From Collinsella sp. AM34-10 (GTDB lineage Bacteria > Actinomycetota > Coriobacteriia > Coriobacteriales > Coriobacteriaceae), in assembly GCF_003469185.1 (NCBI RefSeq), contig NZ_QSIL01000004.1, positions 189,370 to 253,369 of the forward strand: DNA of 64,000 nt. The letters run 5' to 3'. The translations under genes were made by a program, and so were the position numbers. Of the stretch, positions 27,048 through 39,990 are shown piece by piece (the first letter of the stretch is position 1; every line of letters begins with the position of its first letter). Under the pieces are notes generated by a model. It did not search any database. It was not told the DNA's origin and saw only the letters and a list, made by a program, of their open reading frames with translations.

Positions 27048-27836
27048 CTAATGGCTGGAATAGCAGGTGGTGTGGGCGGCGCGGAAGCGGCAGTGCTCGC
27101 GCATGCGGCAGATATTGCAGGTGGGGCGGCTCTGGGCGTCGTGGACCTCGCCGTCAAACAGACCGATCACTGCGGTCACACTCTTGGTGGGCATGAGCAG
27201 GCTGGTCGGCGTGACGGTAAGCCCGATGAGCCGCGTGGCGTTGAGTGCAGCAACGATTGAGCGCTGGGCCGTAAGCGGGCAGTCGCCGTAGCCGGGACTA
27301 AAGCGCCAGTTACCAGCGAGTCCGTGTGCGGCGGCCGCAGCCTTGACTTGCTGGTCCATTTGCTCGACGGCAGCTTCCACATAGGCGGAGCACGCGGCGT
27401 CGAGCACGGCTCCCTCTAGGGGTTGCTGGGCTCCCGTGGTGCGCAGACGACGCTCGGCTTCCATGCCGAGGGTGCATGCCATGAGTGCGGCAAAGCGGGC
27501 GTCTTTGAGATGTCGATAGATGTCGCGGCCACGCAGCTCAACGTTGGTACCGACCAAGCGAATGCAAGGCTCTCCCTGCTCGTCCACGCCCGTGGCATCG
27601 ATGGCAAATACGCGGCGCACGCCACGGGGCTCAATGTCCAGCTCCAGACGCTCAACGACAAGCTCAATACGCTGCGACAGCTCGGGCTCAATCTGCTGAC
27701 CGCCGTAGCCCAGGTAGCGCAGCATCTCGGCACGGTCGACGCGGGGATGGTGGGCATCATCGATACGGTAGAGCGCCGGCGACGCAAGGTCGGCCGGCAC
27801 TTCAACAAAAGCTGTATCGATGTGCGGTTTTTCCAT
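27048..27836 (-). CDS. Methionine synthase activation (reactivation) protein
   Basis: 262 residues. It contains RFSPGYGDCPL near residue 185, matching the AdoMet-binding motif of the MetH activation domain. It ends in a cysteine-rich tail (CNICRMREHC, then a further Cys), which may hold a metal or Fe-S site. It is expected to reductively methylate cob(II)alamin of the short MetH encoded next. Its ATG overlaps the metF stop by one base and metH starts 9 bp later, so the three form one operon. Confidence 0.85.
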   Translation of the reverse strand: MEKPHIDTAFVEVPADLASPALYRIDDAHHPRVDRAEMLRYLGYGGQQIEPELSQRIELVVERLELDIEPRGVRRVFAIDATGVDEQGEPCIRLVGTNVELRGRDIYRHLKDARFAALMACTLGMEAERRLRTTGAQQPLEGAVLDAACSAYVEAAVEQMDQQVKAAAAAHGLAGNWRFSPGYGDCPLTAQRSIVAALNATRLIGLTVTPTSLLMPTKSVTAVIGLFDGEVHDAQSRPTCNICRMREHCRFRAAHTTCYSSH

Positions 27837-28708
27837 TACCCCAGGCGCTCCATAATGGTTGCGGCGATCGCAGGACGATTCATAGTGTACAGGTGCAGAC
27901 CGTCGGCACCGTGCTCCTTAAGGTCGCAAAGCTGACGAGCAGCATAATCTACACCGGCCGCCTGCAGGCTCTCGGGGTCGTTCTCGTACTTGGCGAGAAT
28001 CTTGATGACGGGGGAGGGTAGCGACGCGCCGCACATAAAGACCATGCGGCTGATCTGCGACTTGCCCATAAACGGCATGATGCCCGCGGTAATGGGCACG
28101 GTGATACCGGCCTTGTCGGCAAGCTCGCGAAAACGGTAGAAGCACTCGTTATCAAAAAAGAGCTGCGTCACAAAGAAGCTCGCGCCGGCGTCCTGTTTTT
28201 GCTTGAGGTGCTCGACCGAGAGGTTGAGATCCTCGCAGGCAATGTGGCCCTCGGGGTAGGCTGCGGCGCCCACGCAAAAGCCGGCGTCGACGAGCTCGGG
28301 GATAAGGTCGCGGGCATAGGCGTAGTCCGAGGCGGGCTTATCGTCCTCGGTCGCGCCGGCGGGAAGATCACCACGCAGGGCCAGGATGTTTTCAACGCCG
28401 GCGGTGCGATACTCGTCGATCTTGGCGGCGATGTCGGCGTGGGTGCGGCCCACGCAGGTGAGGTGCGCTACCGAGGGCGTATCGAATTCGCTCGAAATCA
28501 TATGCGCGATGGGGGCGGTGGTGGCACCGTTGCCCGAGCCACCGGCCGAGCAGGTGACCGAGACAAAGCTCGGCGAAAGCTTGCACAGATTGCCAGCAAC
28601 CTCGCGGGCCGTGTCGAGGGTCAGCTCGCCCTTGGGCGGGAACATCTCAAACGAAACGGGCGCGGTGCCCTGGGATGCTGCCTGCTTAAAAACCTCGTCG
28701 ACGCGCAT
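27836..28708 (-). CDS. metF: Methylenetetrahydrofolate reductase
   Basis: 290 residues; the ATG at 28708 follows AAGGAG. Family marks are VSFEMFPPKGE near the start, VTCSAGGSGN, HLTCVGRT, NILALRGD and ASFFVTQLFFDN. It reduces methylene-THF to methyl-THF, the substrate of MetH encoded two genes downstream. First gene of the metF / activation / metH operon. The ~90-bp leader shows no SAM or cobalamin riboswitch. Confidence 0.95.
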   Translation of the reverse strand: MRVDEVFKQAASQGTAPVSFEMFPPKGELTLDTAREVAGNLCKLSPSFVSVTCSAGGSGNGATTAPIAHMISSEFDTPSVAHLTCVGRTHADIAAKIDEYRTAGVENILALRGDLPAGATEDDKPASDYAYARDLIPELVDAGFCVGAAAYPEGHIACEDLNLSVEHLKQKQDAGASFFVTQLFFDNECFYRFRELADKAGITVPITAGIMPFMGKSQISRMVFMCGASLPSPVIKILAKYENDPESLQAAGVDYAARQLCDLKEHGADGLHLYTMNRPAIAATIMERLG

Positions 28709-29089
28709 ATCGTGCTCCTTTAGATATTTAGTGCGATGTATTGTAAGGATTCTACAGCACCACTGTGTCACGGTGGAGTTTTACTCGCTATTTGGGAATA
28801 CCAATCGAAGATGCTTCGCTATCGGCATTTCCTATAACAACGTAGCTCATTTGAGACGGGGCTTTTTCCCATCAACCAGGTACCTGGGGCAGTCTTTTTG
28901 GACGGGGCTTTTGGTTGGTATTGCGAGCGCTGTCTGGTGCGGTTAGAGCGGTCCCGTTTCCCTGAGCCGGCTCGGGCTGCGCGGTTGCGTGCTCCGAGGA
29001 TGCGAGGTGCGCCATGATCAAGCGTACGCTCAAGAACCGCGCCGTCGATACGCAGCAGGTATCCGCCGAGCGGGAAGGTTGCTGTAAGC
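28709..29089. other. 381-bp non-coding region between the met operon and the PRD regulator
   Basis: No gene is supported; short frames on both strands lack ribosome sites and protein-like composition. It holds a 12-bp palindrome CCAGGTACCTGG near 28877 and two T runs. Confidence 0.4.
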
Positions 29090-30994
29090 CTAATTGGCCA
29101 GGCTGGCGAGCGCGTCGACGAAGGCTTCGTATGACGTGCATTCCAAAAGTCGGCGTATGTTGGCGGGTTCGATGAGAGAGCCCGCCACGCGGTCGAATAC
29201 CGTGTTGAACGACGAGCGCTCCGCCGGGCTAAAGCACAGCATGAGAACGAGGTTGACCTGCGTATCCTGCCATTGGATGGGCTTTTTGGAGATGAGCACG
29301 GAAATGCGGGAATGCTTGCCGACGAGTCCCACGGTATGGGGCATGGCAAATGCTCCCATGGCAGTCGAGGACATTTCCTCGCGTTCAAATACCTTGTCGA
29401 TATAGGGTCTATCCGCAAAACCGCTGTCGACCAGGCCGCGCCCCATGTGTTCGATGCAGGCGGCGCGGTCGGAAAGATCGTCCCGAACCTCAAAGAGCAC
29501 AGGATCGATGAGTTCGTGCAGCAGGTCTTTGAACGCGGAGCGCTTACGTGCGTCCAAGATGCCCTCGATCTTGCTTCTGAGGTTTGCGATGTCGGTGCTT
29601 GAGGGCACGGGGGCGATCTGGAGCGTTGGGACTTGGAGCACGCTCTGGATGGGCGAGATGCAGATGACGAGGTCGTCGGGGCAGTCCGTGAGCTCCGCCT
29701 CGTCTGTCGCGATGCGCGTGATCATGAGCTGCTCGCCAAAGCGCCCAGCGAGCTGTTCGACGAGGCGTGGCCCCATATCGTAATAGGAGGGGCAGAAAAT
29801 GGTTGCCTTTGCCTTGGCGTCAGCTTCGCGCTGGGTGCCGACGGCGCTGCCAAGGTGCAGGGCGATATACGCGATCTCGTCGTCGTTGATCGTGACGCCA
29901 AGATCGTTGGTGATGGTCGATGCGAGTGCGACGGCGGCGTCGTAGATAAGGGGGCAACCGGTTTTGACGCTTTCGGTAAGCGGGTTGCGCGAGGGCTTTT
30001 GGGTGCGCGCCCGGACAAGGAGACCTCGCACATGCAGGCCAAAGCGCACAAGAAAGCCCCGATCAGAAAGGTCGATACCATAGAGCTCATTGAATTGCGC
30101 GGTGAGCTTTTCGACGAGCGCCATGCAGTCCGTGCCGATAAGCTCCGCAAGGTTGCTTTCGGTTGCCGAACGGTAGTCGATATCGGTCGAACGCGCCATG
30201 ATGAGCAGGGTGAGCTCGCGAAGCTCTTCTGCGGGAAACTCAATCGAGAGGGAAGCCCCCAGGGCGTCCGCGAGCTCACAGGCGATGGTGCGGTCCTCCT
30301 CCGGTAGGTCCGCGGTATTGCCGGCATCGAGACTTTCGGACCTGCGGATGCGATCGATTGAGATTGCGAGGTGCAGCAGCAGGTCCGAGAGCGCATAGTC
30401 GTTGATAAAGCGATGGTGGCGATAGAGCGTGTCGCTCACCAGCTGTTGAACGGACTTGATGTCGATATCGGGAAAGGCCCGTGAGAGCGCGCCGGTACCC
30501 ATGAAGCCGTTGTTTGTCTCTTGCCGAAGCATGCCCGAGAGGAGCTTGCGCTTGTTGCGCTCCGTTCCGTTGAGGGAGATGCGGTCTCGGTGGGTAACGA
30601 GCTCAAGGTCGTTGCGCGCGAGGGTGCGCTTGGCGCGCGCGAGGTCCGTTTTGAGCGTCGACATGCTTACCGACATCTCGTCACATAGGTCCCACAGGTC
30701 GATGGGGTCGCCATCGGGCTGCATGATCAGATGGTTGACGATGTAGTCGCTGCGTTCCTTTGAAGAACCGAAGCGCTCTCCGTCGTCCGTCTTGAGGACG
30801 TCTGCCGCAAGGTTGCGGTCGATTGTGTAGCCGACAGGCGTTGAGGTGAGGATTCCTGGGCATGAGGTGTTGATCTCGCGCACATAGGTCCTGACGCTTC
30901 GCACACTCACATCGAGCGTCTCGGCGAGTGTCGCGGCCGTCTGCGGCGAGTTGCTGACAAGACTGCGGATAAGCTGATGATGTACCGCCCTCAC
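29090..30994 (-). CDS. PRD-containing PTS transcriptional regulator (BglG/MtlR type) with EIIB- and EIIA-like domains
   Basis: 634 residues from GTG at 30994, chosen for AGAAGGAG 5 nt upstream; an ATG at 31039 is an alternative. Order: two N-terminal HTH domains (about 5-130), two PRDs (about 150-385, with HLAISIDRI and HLGSAV marking conserved histidine regions), an EIIB-like segment with FCPSYYDMG, and a C-terminal fructose/mannitol-type EIIA domain with MPHTVGLV (His as phospho-site). PTS phosphorylation of the PRDs and EIIA sets activity. It is divergent from a cellobiose-type PTS operon, which it most likely activates. Confidence 0.9.
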   Translation of the reverse strand: MRAVHHQLIRSLVSNSPQTAATLAETLDVSVRSVRTYVREINTSCPGILTSTPVGYTIDRNLAADVLKTDDGERFGSSKERSDYIVNHLIMQPDGDPIDLWDLCDEMSVSMSTLKTDLARAKRTLARNDLELVTHRDRISLNGTERNKRKLLSGMLRQETNNGFMGTGALSRAFPDIDIKSVQQLVSDTLYRHHRFINDYALSDLLLHLAISIDRIRRSESLDAGNTADLPEEDRTIACELADALGASLSIEFPAEELRELTLLIMARSTDIDYRSATESNLAELIGTDCMALVEKLTAQFNELYGIDLSDRGFLVRFGLHVRGLLVRARTQKPSRNPLTESVKTGCPLIYDAAVALASTITNDLGVTINDDEIAYIALHLGSAVGTQREADAKAKATIFCPSYYDMGPRLVEQLAGRFGEQLMITRIATDEAELTDCPDDLVICISPIQSVLQVPTLQIAPVPSSTDIANLRSKIEGILDARKRSAFKDLLHELIDPVLFEVRDDLSDRAACIEHMGRGLVDSGFADRPYIDKVFEREEMSSTAMGAFAMPHTVGLVGKHSRISVLISKKPIQWQDTQVNLVLMLCFSPAERSSFNTVFDRVAGSLIEPANIRRLLECTSYEAFVDALASLAN

Positions 30995-31121
30995 GATAGC
31001 TCCTTCTACCTTGATTTCCTGCGTCTCATATTCCGTCAAATTGCAAAGGCGGGCAAGTGAGGACTTGCATGCAGGGGGTGAATCGGGACCGATACACGCG
31101 TTTCACAACGGGTGTGCAAAA

Positions 31122-31184
31122 CGCAAGATGCGTTCTTGCGCGCAACGGGGTAGGGTTGAAGCGTCAAAAGGCAAGGGCCCTTGC
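31122..31184. promoter_or_regulatory. Possible operator region of the cellobiose-type PTS operon
   Basis: CGCAAGA-N5-TCTTGCG at 31122-31140 and a perfect 14-bp palindrome GCAAGGGCCCTTGC at 31171-31184 lie in the 243-bp divergent gap, 50-115 bp before the EIIB gene. These are good candidates for binding by the divergent PRD regulator. I could not fix promoter hexamers. Confidence 0.4.
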
Positions 31185-31237
31185 AACGACACAAAACAGA
31201 AATCACGCGGACAAGCGTGGCAAGAAAGGATACGACC

Positions 31238-31549
31238 ATGTCTAAGCTCAACGTTCTGCTCGTATGCGGCTCGGGTGCAAGCTCTGGCTTTATGGCTGCC
31301 AATATGCGCAAGGTGATCAAGGAGCGCGGCCTCGATATCGCGGTGACCGCCCGTAGCGAAAGCGAGATCGAGAACTATATCGACGAGATCGATGCCCTTA
31401 TGGTCGGTCCGCACCTCGCCTATATTCTCGAGGACATCGATGAGTACACGCAGGGCGCCGATGTGAAGGTGATCCTTATGAAGGCGGATTACTACTCAAA
31501 GCTCGACGGCGCAGCCGCGCTGGACGACCTGCTCAGCAATATCGGCTAG
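31238..31549 (+). CDS. PTS lactose/cellobiose-family EIIB
   Basis: 103 residues; ATG after AAAGGA. It starts LNVLLVCGSGASSGFMA, with phospho-Cys10, as in the CelA group. First gene of an operon EIIB-EIIC-EIIA-GH1. It passes phosphate from EIIA to the sugar bound by EIIC. Confidence 0.93.
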   Translation: MSKLNVLLVCGSGASSGFMAANMRKVIKERGLDIAVTARSESEIENYIDEIDALMVGPHLAYILEDIDEYTQGADVKVILMKADYYSKLDGAAALDDLLSNIG

Positions 31550-31558
31550 GGGGATCGG

Positions 31559-32818
31559 ATGAAAAAGCTGCTCGACTGGATGGAATCCAGCTTCACCCCC
31601 ATGATGAACAAGATCAACCACAACGTTTGGGTGATCACGCTCAAGGACTCTATCAACCAGACCATGCCCTTGATCTTCCTGGGATCGATCTTCTCGCTGC
31701 TGAGCATTCCGGGGTCTGCCTTTGGATGGGAATGGTGGCCGCAGTTTGGCCAGCTCACCAACTGGACCATGGGTCTGATCTCGCTTATGATGGCGTTTCT
31801 CATCCCCTTTAACTTTATGGAGAAGAGCCGCCTGCGCAAATCGCGCATCATCGCCGGTATCAGCGGCGTCATCCTCTTTTGCATCTGCATCACGCCGCGC
31901 CTGCAGGCCGACGAGGCAATCGGCTTTGCCCATAGCGCCTTCGGCGCGGGCGGAATGTTTGCCGCCATCGTCTGCGGCATTATCACGGGCCTGATCCTCA
32001 GGGCGTTTGGCAAGTTCTCGTTCTTTAGTGAGGAGTCCTCGCTTCCCGATTTCATCCGCGCCTGGTTTGACCAGATGCTGCCCTTGGGCACCATCGTGCT
32101 GCTCGGTTGGATCGTCGTGCTCAACCTCGGGTTTGACCTGTACAACACGGTTCTGATGATCTTCATGCCACTGCAGAACTTCGTCGAGACCTGGTGGGGC
32201 TTTGCGCTGTTCAACCTGATCGGAACAATCTTCTACGCCATGGGCATCTCCGCTTGGATCCTCACACCTATCACCACGCCGCTCAGGCTTGCGGGCATCG
32301 AGGCCAACATGACTGCGGGTGCCGCCAACGTCTTCACGAGCTCGTTCAACTACTCGTATCTGACGATCGGCGGCGTGGGGTGCACGCTTGGTCTTTCGCT
32401 GATGCTCTTCCTCTCGCGCTCCAAGCGTCTCAAGGCGCTCGGTAAAGCCGTCGTGGTCCCGGCATTGTTCAACATCAACGAGCCCACGGTCTTTGGCGCG
32501 ATCGTCTGGAACCCGATCCTCATGCTCCCCATGTGCATCAACACGGTGCTTGCGAGCCTGATCTCGTTCTTCTTTACCAAGATCGTGCTGTTTGCCCCCG
32601 TGCCCAAGATTTTGTTCCAGCTGTGGTATTGCCCGCTTCCCATCAGCACCTGGCTTGCCACCGAGGGCTCCATCCAGGCCGTGCTTCTGTGCGTGCTGAT
32701 CTTTGTGGTGACGACGCTCGTGTGGTACCCGTTCTTCAAGGTGTACGAGAAGCAGGTTCTTGCCGAGGAGGCCGCAGAGGCCGGCGACAAGGACGCCCTC
32801 GATTCCGCAGAGGCATAA
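31559..32818 (+). CDS. PTS lactose/cellobiose-family EIIC permease
   Basis: 419 residues with about ten hydrophobic segments. The family signature FNINEPTVFGAIVWNP (about residue 302-317) is intact. It imports and phosphorylates a beta-glucoside-type disaccharide in the membrane. 9 bp after the EIIB gene. Confidence 0.93.
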   Translation: MKKLLDWMESSFTPMMNKINHNVWVITLKDSINQTMPLIFLGSIFSLLSIPGSAFGWEWWPQFGQLTNWTMGLISLMMAFLIPFNFMEKSRLRKSRIIAGISGVILFCICITPRLQADEAIGFAHSAFGAGGMFAAIVCGIITGLILRAFGKFSFFSEESSLPDFIRAWFDQMLPLGTIVLLGWIVVLNLGFDLYNTVLMIFMPLQNFVETWWGFALFNLIGTIFYAMGISAWILTPITTPLRLAGIEANMTAGAANVFTSSFNYSYLTIGGVGCTLGLSLMLFLSRSKRLKALGKAVVVPALFNINEPTVFGAIVWNPILMLPMCINTVLASLISFFFTKIVLFAPVPKILFQLWYCPLPISTWLATEGSIQAVLLCVLIFVVTTLVWYPFFKVYEKQVLAEEAAEAGDKDALDSAEA

Positions 32819-32896
32819 GCGGACGGTACGTATTGTTTTCTGGGCAGGCGTGGCGCGACGCCCTGTCTGCCCTGCTCAAGTAAGGAATGTTACATC

Positions 32897-34679
<1,783 letters not shown>

Positions 34680-34786
34680 TTTGGTGGCCCATGCTATTGC
34701 GGCGCCGCGGCTGTCACGAGATCGGTATCTGGAAAGACGGTGTCTGCCTGTAGCGGCAAACGGGTTCGCATAGGGTGCTGTTGATC

Positions 34787-34823
34787 ATGGCCCCGTCGGG
34801 AGTGTTCCCGGCGGGGCCATTTT
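34787..34823 (+). terminator. Terminator of the PTS/GH1 operon
   Basis: ATGGCCCCGTCGGGA pairs with TCCCGGCGGGGCCAT around GTGT, followed by TTT. It lies 108 bp past the stop. Confidence 0.75.
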
Positions 34824-35112
34824 AGCTACCTCGACCGTCAGTCAGGCAAAACGCTAGCGCTGGCAGCCGAGGCAGCTAAAATAGCCCCGTCCCTAATTGA
34901 CTACCCTTACACCGTGCGGGGAGGTCTGCAATTTATACAGTTCATTGGCTGTTAAGGGTGGCAATACTGCCGCGATGCGGTAACCTCATTGATTGGTTTC
35001 GCGACAGCAACACAACGGTAATGTCGCGGAAACACGGCGAGCCTAAGCTATGACTCGTTCGTTAGTAATCAACACCGCTTCTCGCGCGGTGCCGATACGA
35101 AGGGAGTTCCGT
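34824..35112 (+). promoter_or_regulatory. Leader region of glnN
   Basis: The 289 bp upstream of glnN contain an 11-bp stem TTTCGCGACA / TGTCGCGGAAA (34997-35006 with 35022-35032). No glutamine riboswitch consensus is recognised. Nitrogen control is plausible but no operator is identified. Confidence 0.35.
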
Positions 35113-37200
<2,088 letters not shown>

Positions 37201-37223
37201 CAGACACGTTTGATTTTGCGTGC

Positions 37224-37259
37224 GAAGGGGTCTCGCCTGTGCGAGGTCCCTTCTTTTTT
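37224..37259 (+). terminator. glnN terminator
   Basis: A 13-pair stem around CTGT with a run of six T. Confidence 0.9.
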
Positions 37260-37346
37260 GTCGCCACCGGCGAAGACGGCAGAGGTTCTTGGCTGATTTG
37301 GCGCACGGGCTTGGCGCGCATGCGCCGAAACGAAAACAGCCAAGAC

Positions 37347-37389
37347 AAAAAACGAACCCGCACGACTTAACATCGCACGGGTTCGCACA
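37347..37389 (-). terminator. tRNA-Glu terminator (minus strand)
   Basis: On the minus strand, GCGAACCCGTGCGA pairs with GTCGTGCGGGTTCG, then TTTTTT, 10 nt after the tRNA CCA. Confidence 0.9.
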
Positions 37390-37398
37390 TTTTCGGGT

Positions 37399-37475
37399 TG
37401 GTGCCCCCAGCGGGATTCGAACCCGCGATATCCACCTTGAAAGGGTGGCGTCCTTGGCCGCTAGACGATGGGGAC
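37399..37475 (-). tRNA. tRNA-Glu (anticodon TTC)
   Basis: On the minus strand GTCCCCA pairs with TGGGGGC. The anticodon loop is CTTTCAA (TTC), the T-arm GCGGGTTCGAATCCCGC is standard, and CCA is encoded. Confidence 0.97.
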
Positions 37476-37576
37476 AGCGGGAAAGAGTATAGCAGACTTT
37501 TTTGCCGGCGCGTATATCGTTGGCAAACTGGAAAACCACCACACAGGAGCCGACTCTCTATCCCGATTTTCAAATA

Positions 37577-37631
37577 TCTCAATCTGTAACATCTGGGCGA
37601 GCAAATCGGCTCTATCTGTTACAGATCGAGA
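37577..37631. repeat. Inverted repeat unit 1 (TCTCAATCTGTAACA arms)
   Basis: TCTCAATCTGTAACA (37577-37591) faces TGTTACAGATCGAGA (37617-37631), 14 of 15 pairs. Same unit repeated 80 bp later with an unrelated loop. Confidence 0.85.
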
Positions 37632-37656
37632 CAGACGGCGGCAGTCGGGGCGAACA

Positions 37657-37711
37657 TCTCAATCTGTAACAGTAAGACGACTTTTAACGGTCTGAATGTT
37701 ACAGATCGAGA
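37657..37711. repeat. Inverted repeat unit 2 (TCTCAATCTGTAACA arms)
   Basis: Identical arms (37657-37671 with 37697-37711), identical unit length (55 bp) and different loop. Two conserved-arm units with variable loops lie just upstream of tRNA-Glu. Confidence 0.85.
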
Positions 37712-37732
37712 CAAACTACCGTGGCGGGTCGA

Positions 37733-37769
37733 AACCACCACAAAGGTGCCTGTCCACTTTGTGGTGGTT
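37733..37769. repeat. Inverted repeat with GTGCCTGTCC core, overlapping a stop codon
   Basis: AACCACCACAAAG (37733-37745) pairs perfectly with CTTTGTGGTGGTT (37757-37769). The core is the reverse complement of the core at 4474-4510. Its right arm supplies two bases of the TAA of the MurT-GatD gene, so it may act as that gene's transcript end. Confidence 0.8.
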
Positions 37770-39945
37770 AGGGGAGGAGCTTCATCGCGGCGTCGTGGGC
37801 GGCGTGCTCGTAGGTGTCGTCGAGGGGCGTGAGCGGCAGCAGGGCGGCGGCCTGTGCGTCGCCACGGCGCTCAAGGGCGTGGGCGATGAGCCAGTCGGCG
37901 AGCTCGGGGTTCTTGGGTAGCGCTGGTCCGTGCAGGTACGTGCCGATGACTCCCTTGTAGATCAGACCCTCAAAGTCATCGTCGCCGTTGTTGCCGGTGC
38001 CCACGACGACGGACGTTCCGAGCGGCATGGCCTCTGCATCGAGCAGGGTGCGGCCGCCGTGGTTCTCGAATCCCACAAAGGGCTCGGGTGCCAGGTCGGT
38101 CTTAACGGCGACGTTGCCGATCAGGCGGTCGGAGCCGCGCACGGTTTCGGCGGCAACGACGCCCAGGCCATCGATGCGATTCTCGCCCATATAGTACGAA
38201 CGGCCGAGCAGCTGATAGCTGCCGCAGATAGCGAGCAGCGAGCCGCCGTCCTCAACATAGGCTGCGACCTTGTCTTTTTGAGCGAGCAGCTCGTGTGCCA
38301 CGGCCAGTTGGTCGCGGTCGGAGCCACCGCCCATCATGACGATGTCGGCGTCGGTGAGATCGAGCGACTCGCCCATACGGACTTCGTCCACGCGCACGGG
38401 AATGCCGCGCCAGGAGCAGCGGCGCTCGAGGACAATGACGTTGCCGCCGTCGCCATAGAGGTTGAGGGCATCGGGATACAGGTAGACGATGCGTAGCGGG
38501 CGCGAAAGCTCGACCGGCGCAATGTCGGTGGGGACAGCGCTGCCATCGGCGCGCGTTACGGCGTGGGAGGCGACCGAGCTCGCATCGGTGCCCTTAAGCT
38601 CGTCGAGCTCCTTGACCAGCGGCGGGAAGGCCGTGTAGTTGGCGACTGCGTAGAAGGTGTCATCGGCGGCCTCGTCTGCCACGGCGCCAATTGCCTGCGC
38701 GACGTCCGAGATAATCGCGGCATCGATGCCGGCGTACTTGAGGCGTACCTGCATGTCGTGTGCACGCGTGCCTCCGGCAAAGGCGACAAGACCCGGCGTG
38801 TCGGCGATGCGCTCAAAGTCGACGTCGTAGATCCACGATACATCGTGGCCGTCGGCATCGTTGTCGTTGAGGAAGAAAGCGCAGAGTCTGCCGCCTGCAG
38901 TCTTGATGGACTGGATTTGTCGATCGAAGCCTACGGGATTCTTAGCCAGGTTGGCCTCGACGGTGCGGCCGGCGATATCCCAGCGCCCCATGCGTCCGCC
39001 GGCGGGCACATAGGCATCGAGCGTGGGCTGCAGGTGCGCCGTATCCACGCCCAACTCATGTGCGGCAAAGAATGCGGCGGCAACGTTGTAGACCATGTAC
39101 AGACCGTTGTAGCGCGTGGCGATGTGTACGGCAGCCGCGTTGGACGCAGATCCAAAGACCAGGTCAAAATCGTAGCCGTCGCAGCCGAGCTCCACGCCCG
39201 TCACGCGACGGACAAGCGCAGGGCGTGCCCAACCGCACGAGGGGCAATGGTAGGCGCCGAGCTGGCCGTATTGCACGTAGTCGTACTCCAACGGGGTGTT
39301 GCACTGCGAGCAAAAGCGCGAGTCGCTAATGCGGTCAGACTCGGTGTCGGTGGCGCCGTCGATGCCAAAGGCGATGCTTGCATTGGGAACGCGCGCGGCG
39401 ATCGCGGCACACAGCGGGTCGTCGGCGTTATAGATGAGCGTCGTTGTCGGCGAAAGCTCCAGCGCGTGGGCGATGACGTCCTGGGTGTGGTCGATCTCAC
39501 CGTAGCGGTCCAGCTGGTCGCGGAACAGGTTGAGCAGCACAAAGTAGGTCGGCTTGAGCTTGGGCAGGACGCGCACCGTGTAGAGCTCGTCGCACTCAAA
39601 GACGCCTACGCGCTTGCTGCTGGCGGTTCGCTTAAGGTTGCCGCGCGCCTCGAGCAATGCGCCCACCACGCCTGGCTCCATGTTGTTGCCGGCGCGGTTG
39701 CATACCACGGTGGCGCCGCTGGCGGCAACGGCATCGGCGATGAGGTTGGAGGTGGTGGTCTTGCCGTTGGTGCCGGTGATCACCACGCTGCGGTCGACAA
39801 GGCCCGCGAGGTCGCTTAGCAGCTCGGGGTCGATCTTCATGGCGATGCGGCCGGGGAGTACGCCGCCCTGGCGCTTAAGGACGGAGCGCAGCCCCCAGCG
39901 GGCGATATCGCTCGAGGTGCAGGCGAGAAATGAGCGGAAGTTCAT
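37768..39945 (-). CDS. Fused MurT-GatD lipid II isoglutaminyl synthase
   Basis: 725 residues; ATG after AGGA. The N-terminal part (1 to about 460) is MurT: a Mur-ligase ATP loop GTNGKTTT (58-65), the zinc ribbon Cys212/Cys215 and Cys234/Cys237, and a C-terminal DUF1727-like region. The C-terminal part (about 483-725) is a GatD class I glutamine amidotransferase: LPDALNLYGD-type start (IVYLYPDALNLYGDGGN), nucleophile Cys574 in LAICGSYQLLG and His672 in GTYLHGPALPKNPELAD. The complex amidates the D-Glu of lipid II stem peptides using glutamine. In most Gram-positives these are two genes (murT, gatD); here they are one frame, with a Thr/Ala/Ser-rich linker at about 452-475. Confidence 0.93.
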   Translation of the reverse strand: MNFRSFLACTSSDIARWGLRSVLKRQGGVLPGRIAMKIDPELLSDLAGLVDRSVVITGTNGKTTTSNLIADAVAASGATVVCNRAGNNMEPGVVGALLEARGNLKRTASSKRVGVFECDELYTVRVLPKLKPTYFVLLNLFRDQLDRYGEIDHTQDVIAHALELSPTTTLIYNADDPLCAAIAARVPNASIAFGIDGATDTESDRISDSRFCSQCNTPLEYDYVQYGQLGAYHCPSCGWARPALVRRVTGVELGCDGYDFDLVFGSASNAAAVHIATRYNGLYMVYNVAAAFFAAHELGVDTAHLQPTLDAYVPAGGRMGRWDIAGRTVEANLAKNPVGFDRQIQSIKTAGGRLCAFFLNDNDADGHDVSWIYDVDFERIADTPGLVAFAGGTRAHDMQVRLKYAGIDAAIISDVAQAIGAVADEAADDTFYAVANYTAFPPLVKELDELKGTDASSVASHAVTRADGSAVPTDIAPVELSRPLRIVYLYPDALNLYGDGGNVIVLERRCSWRGIPVRVDEVRMGESLDLTDADIVMMGGGSDRDQLAVAHELLAQKDKVAAYVEDGGSLLAICGSYQLLGRSYYMGENRIDGLGVVAAETVRGSDRLIGNVAVKTDLAPEPFVGFENHGGRTLLDAEAMPLGTSVVVGTGNNGDDDFEGLIYKGVIGTYLHGPALPKNPELADWLIAHALERRGDAQAAALLPLTPLDDTYEHAAHDAAMKLLP

Positions 39946-39990
39946 GAAGCCGTTCCTAACGTGAATGACATGGTCGTGGCGTTTGCGCCG

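Noticed and set aside
28709-28800. SAM or cobalamin riboswitch upstream of metF
   Set aside because: The leader is only about 90 bp and lacks the conserved cores of these classes.
37577-37711. CRISPR-like or tandem array near tRNA-Glu
   Set aside because: Two palindromic units only, with internal loops rather than spacers between direct repeats.
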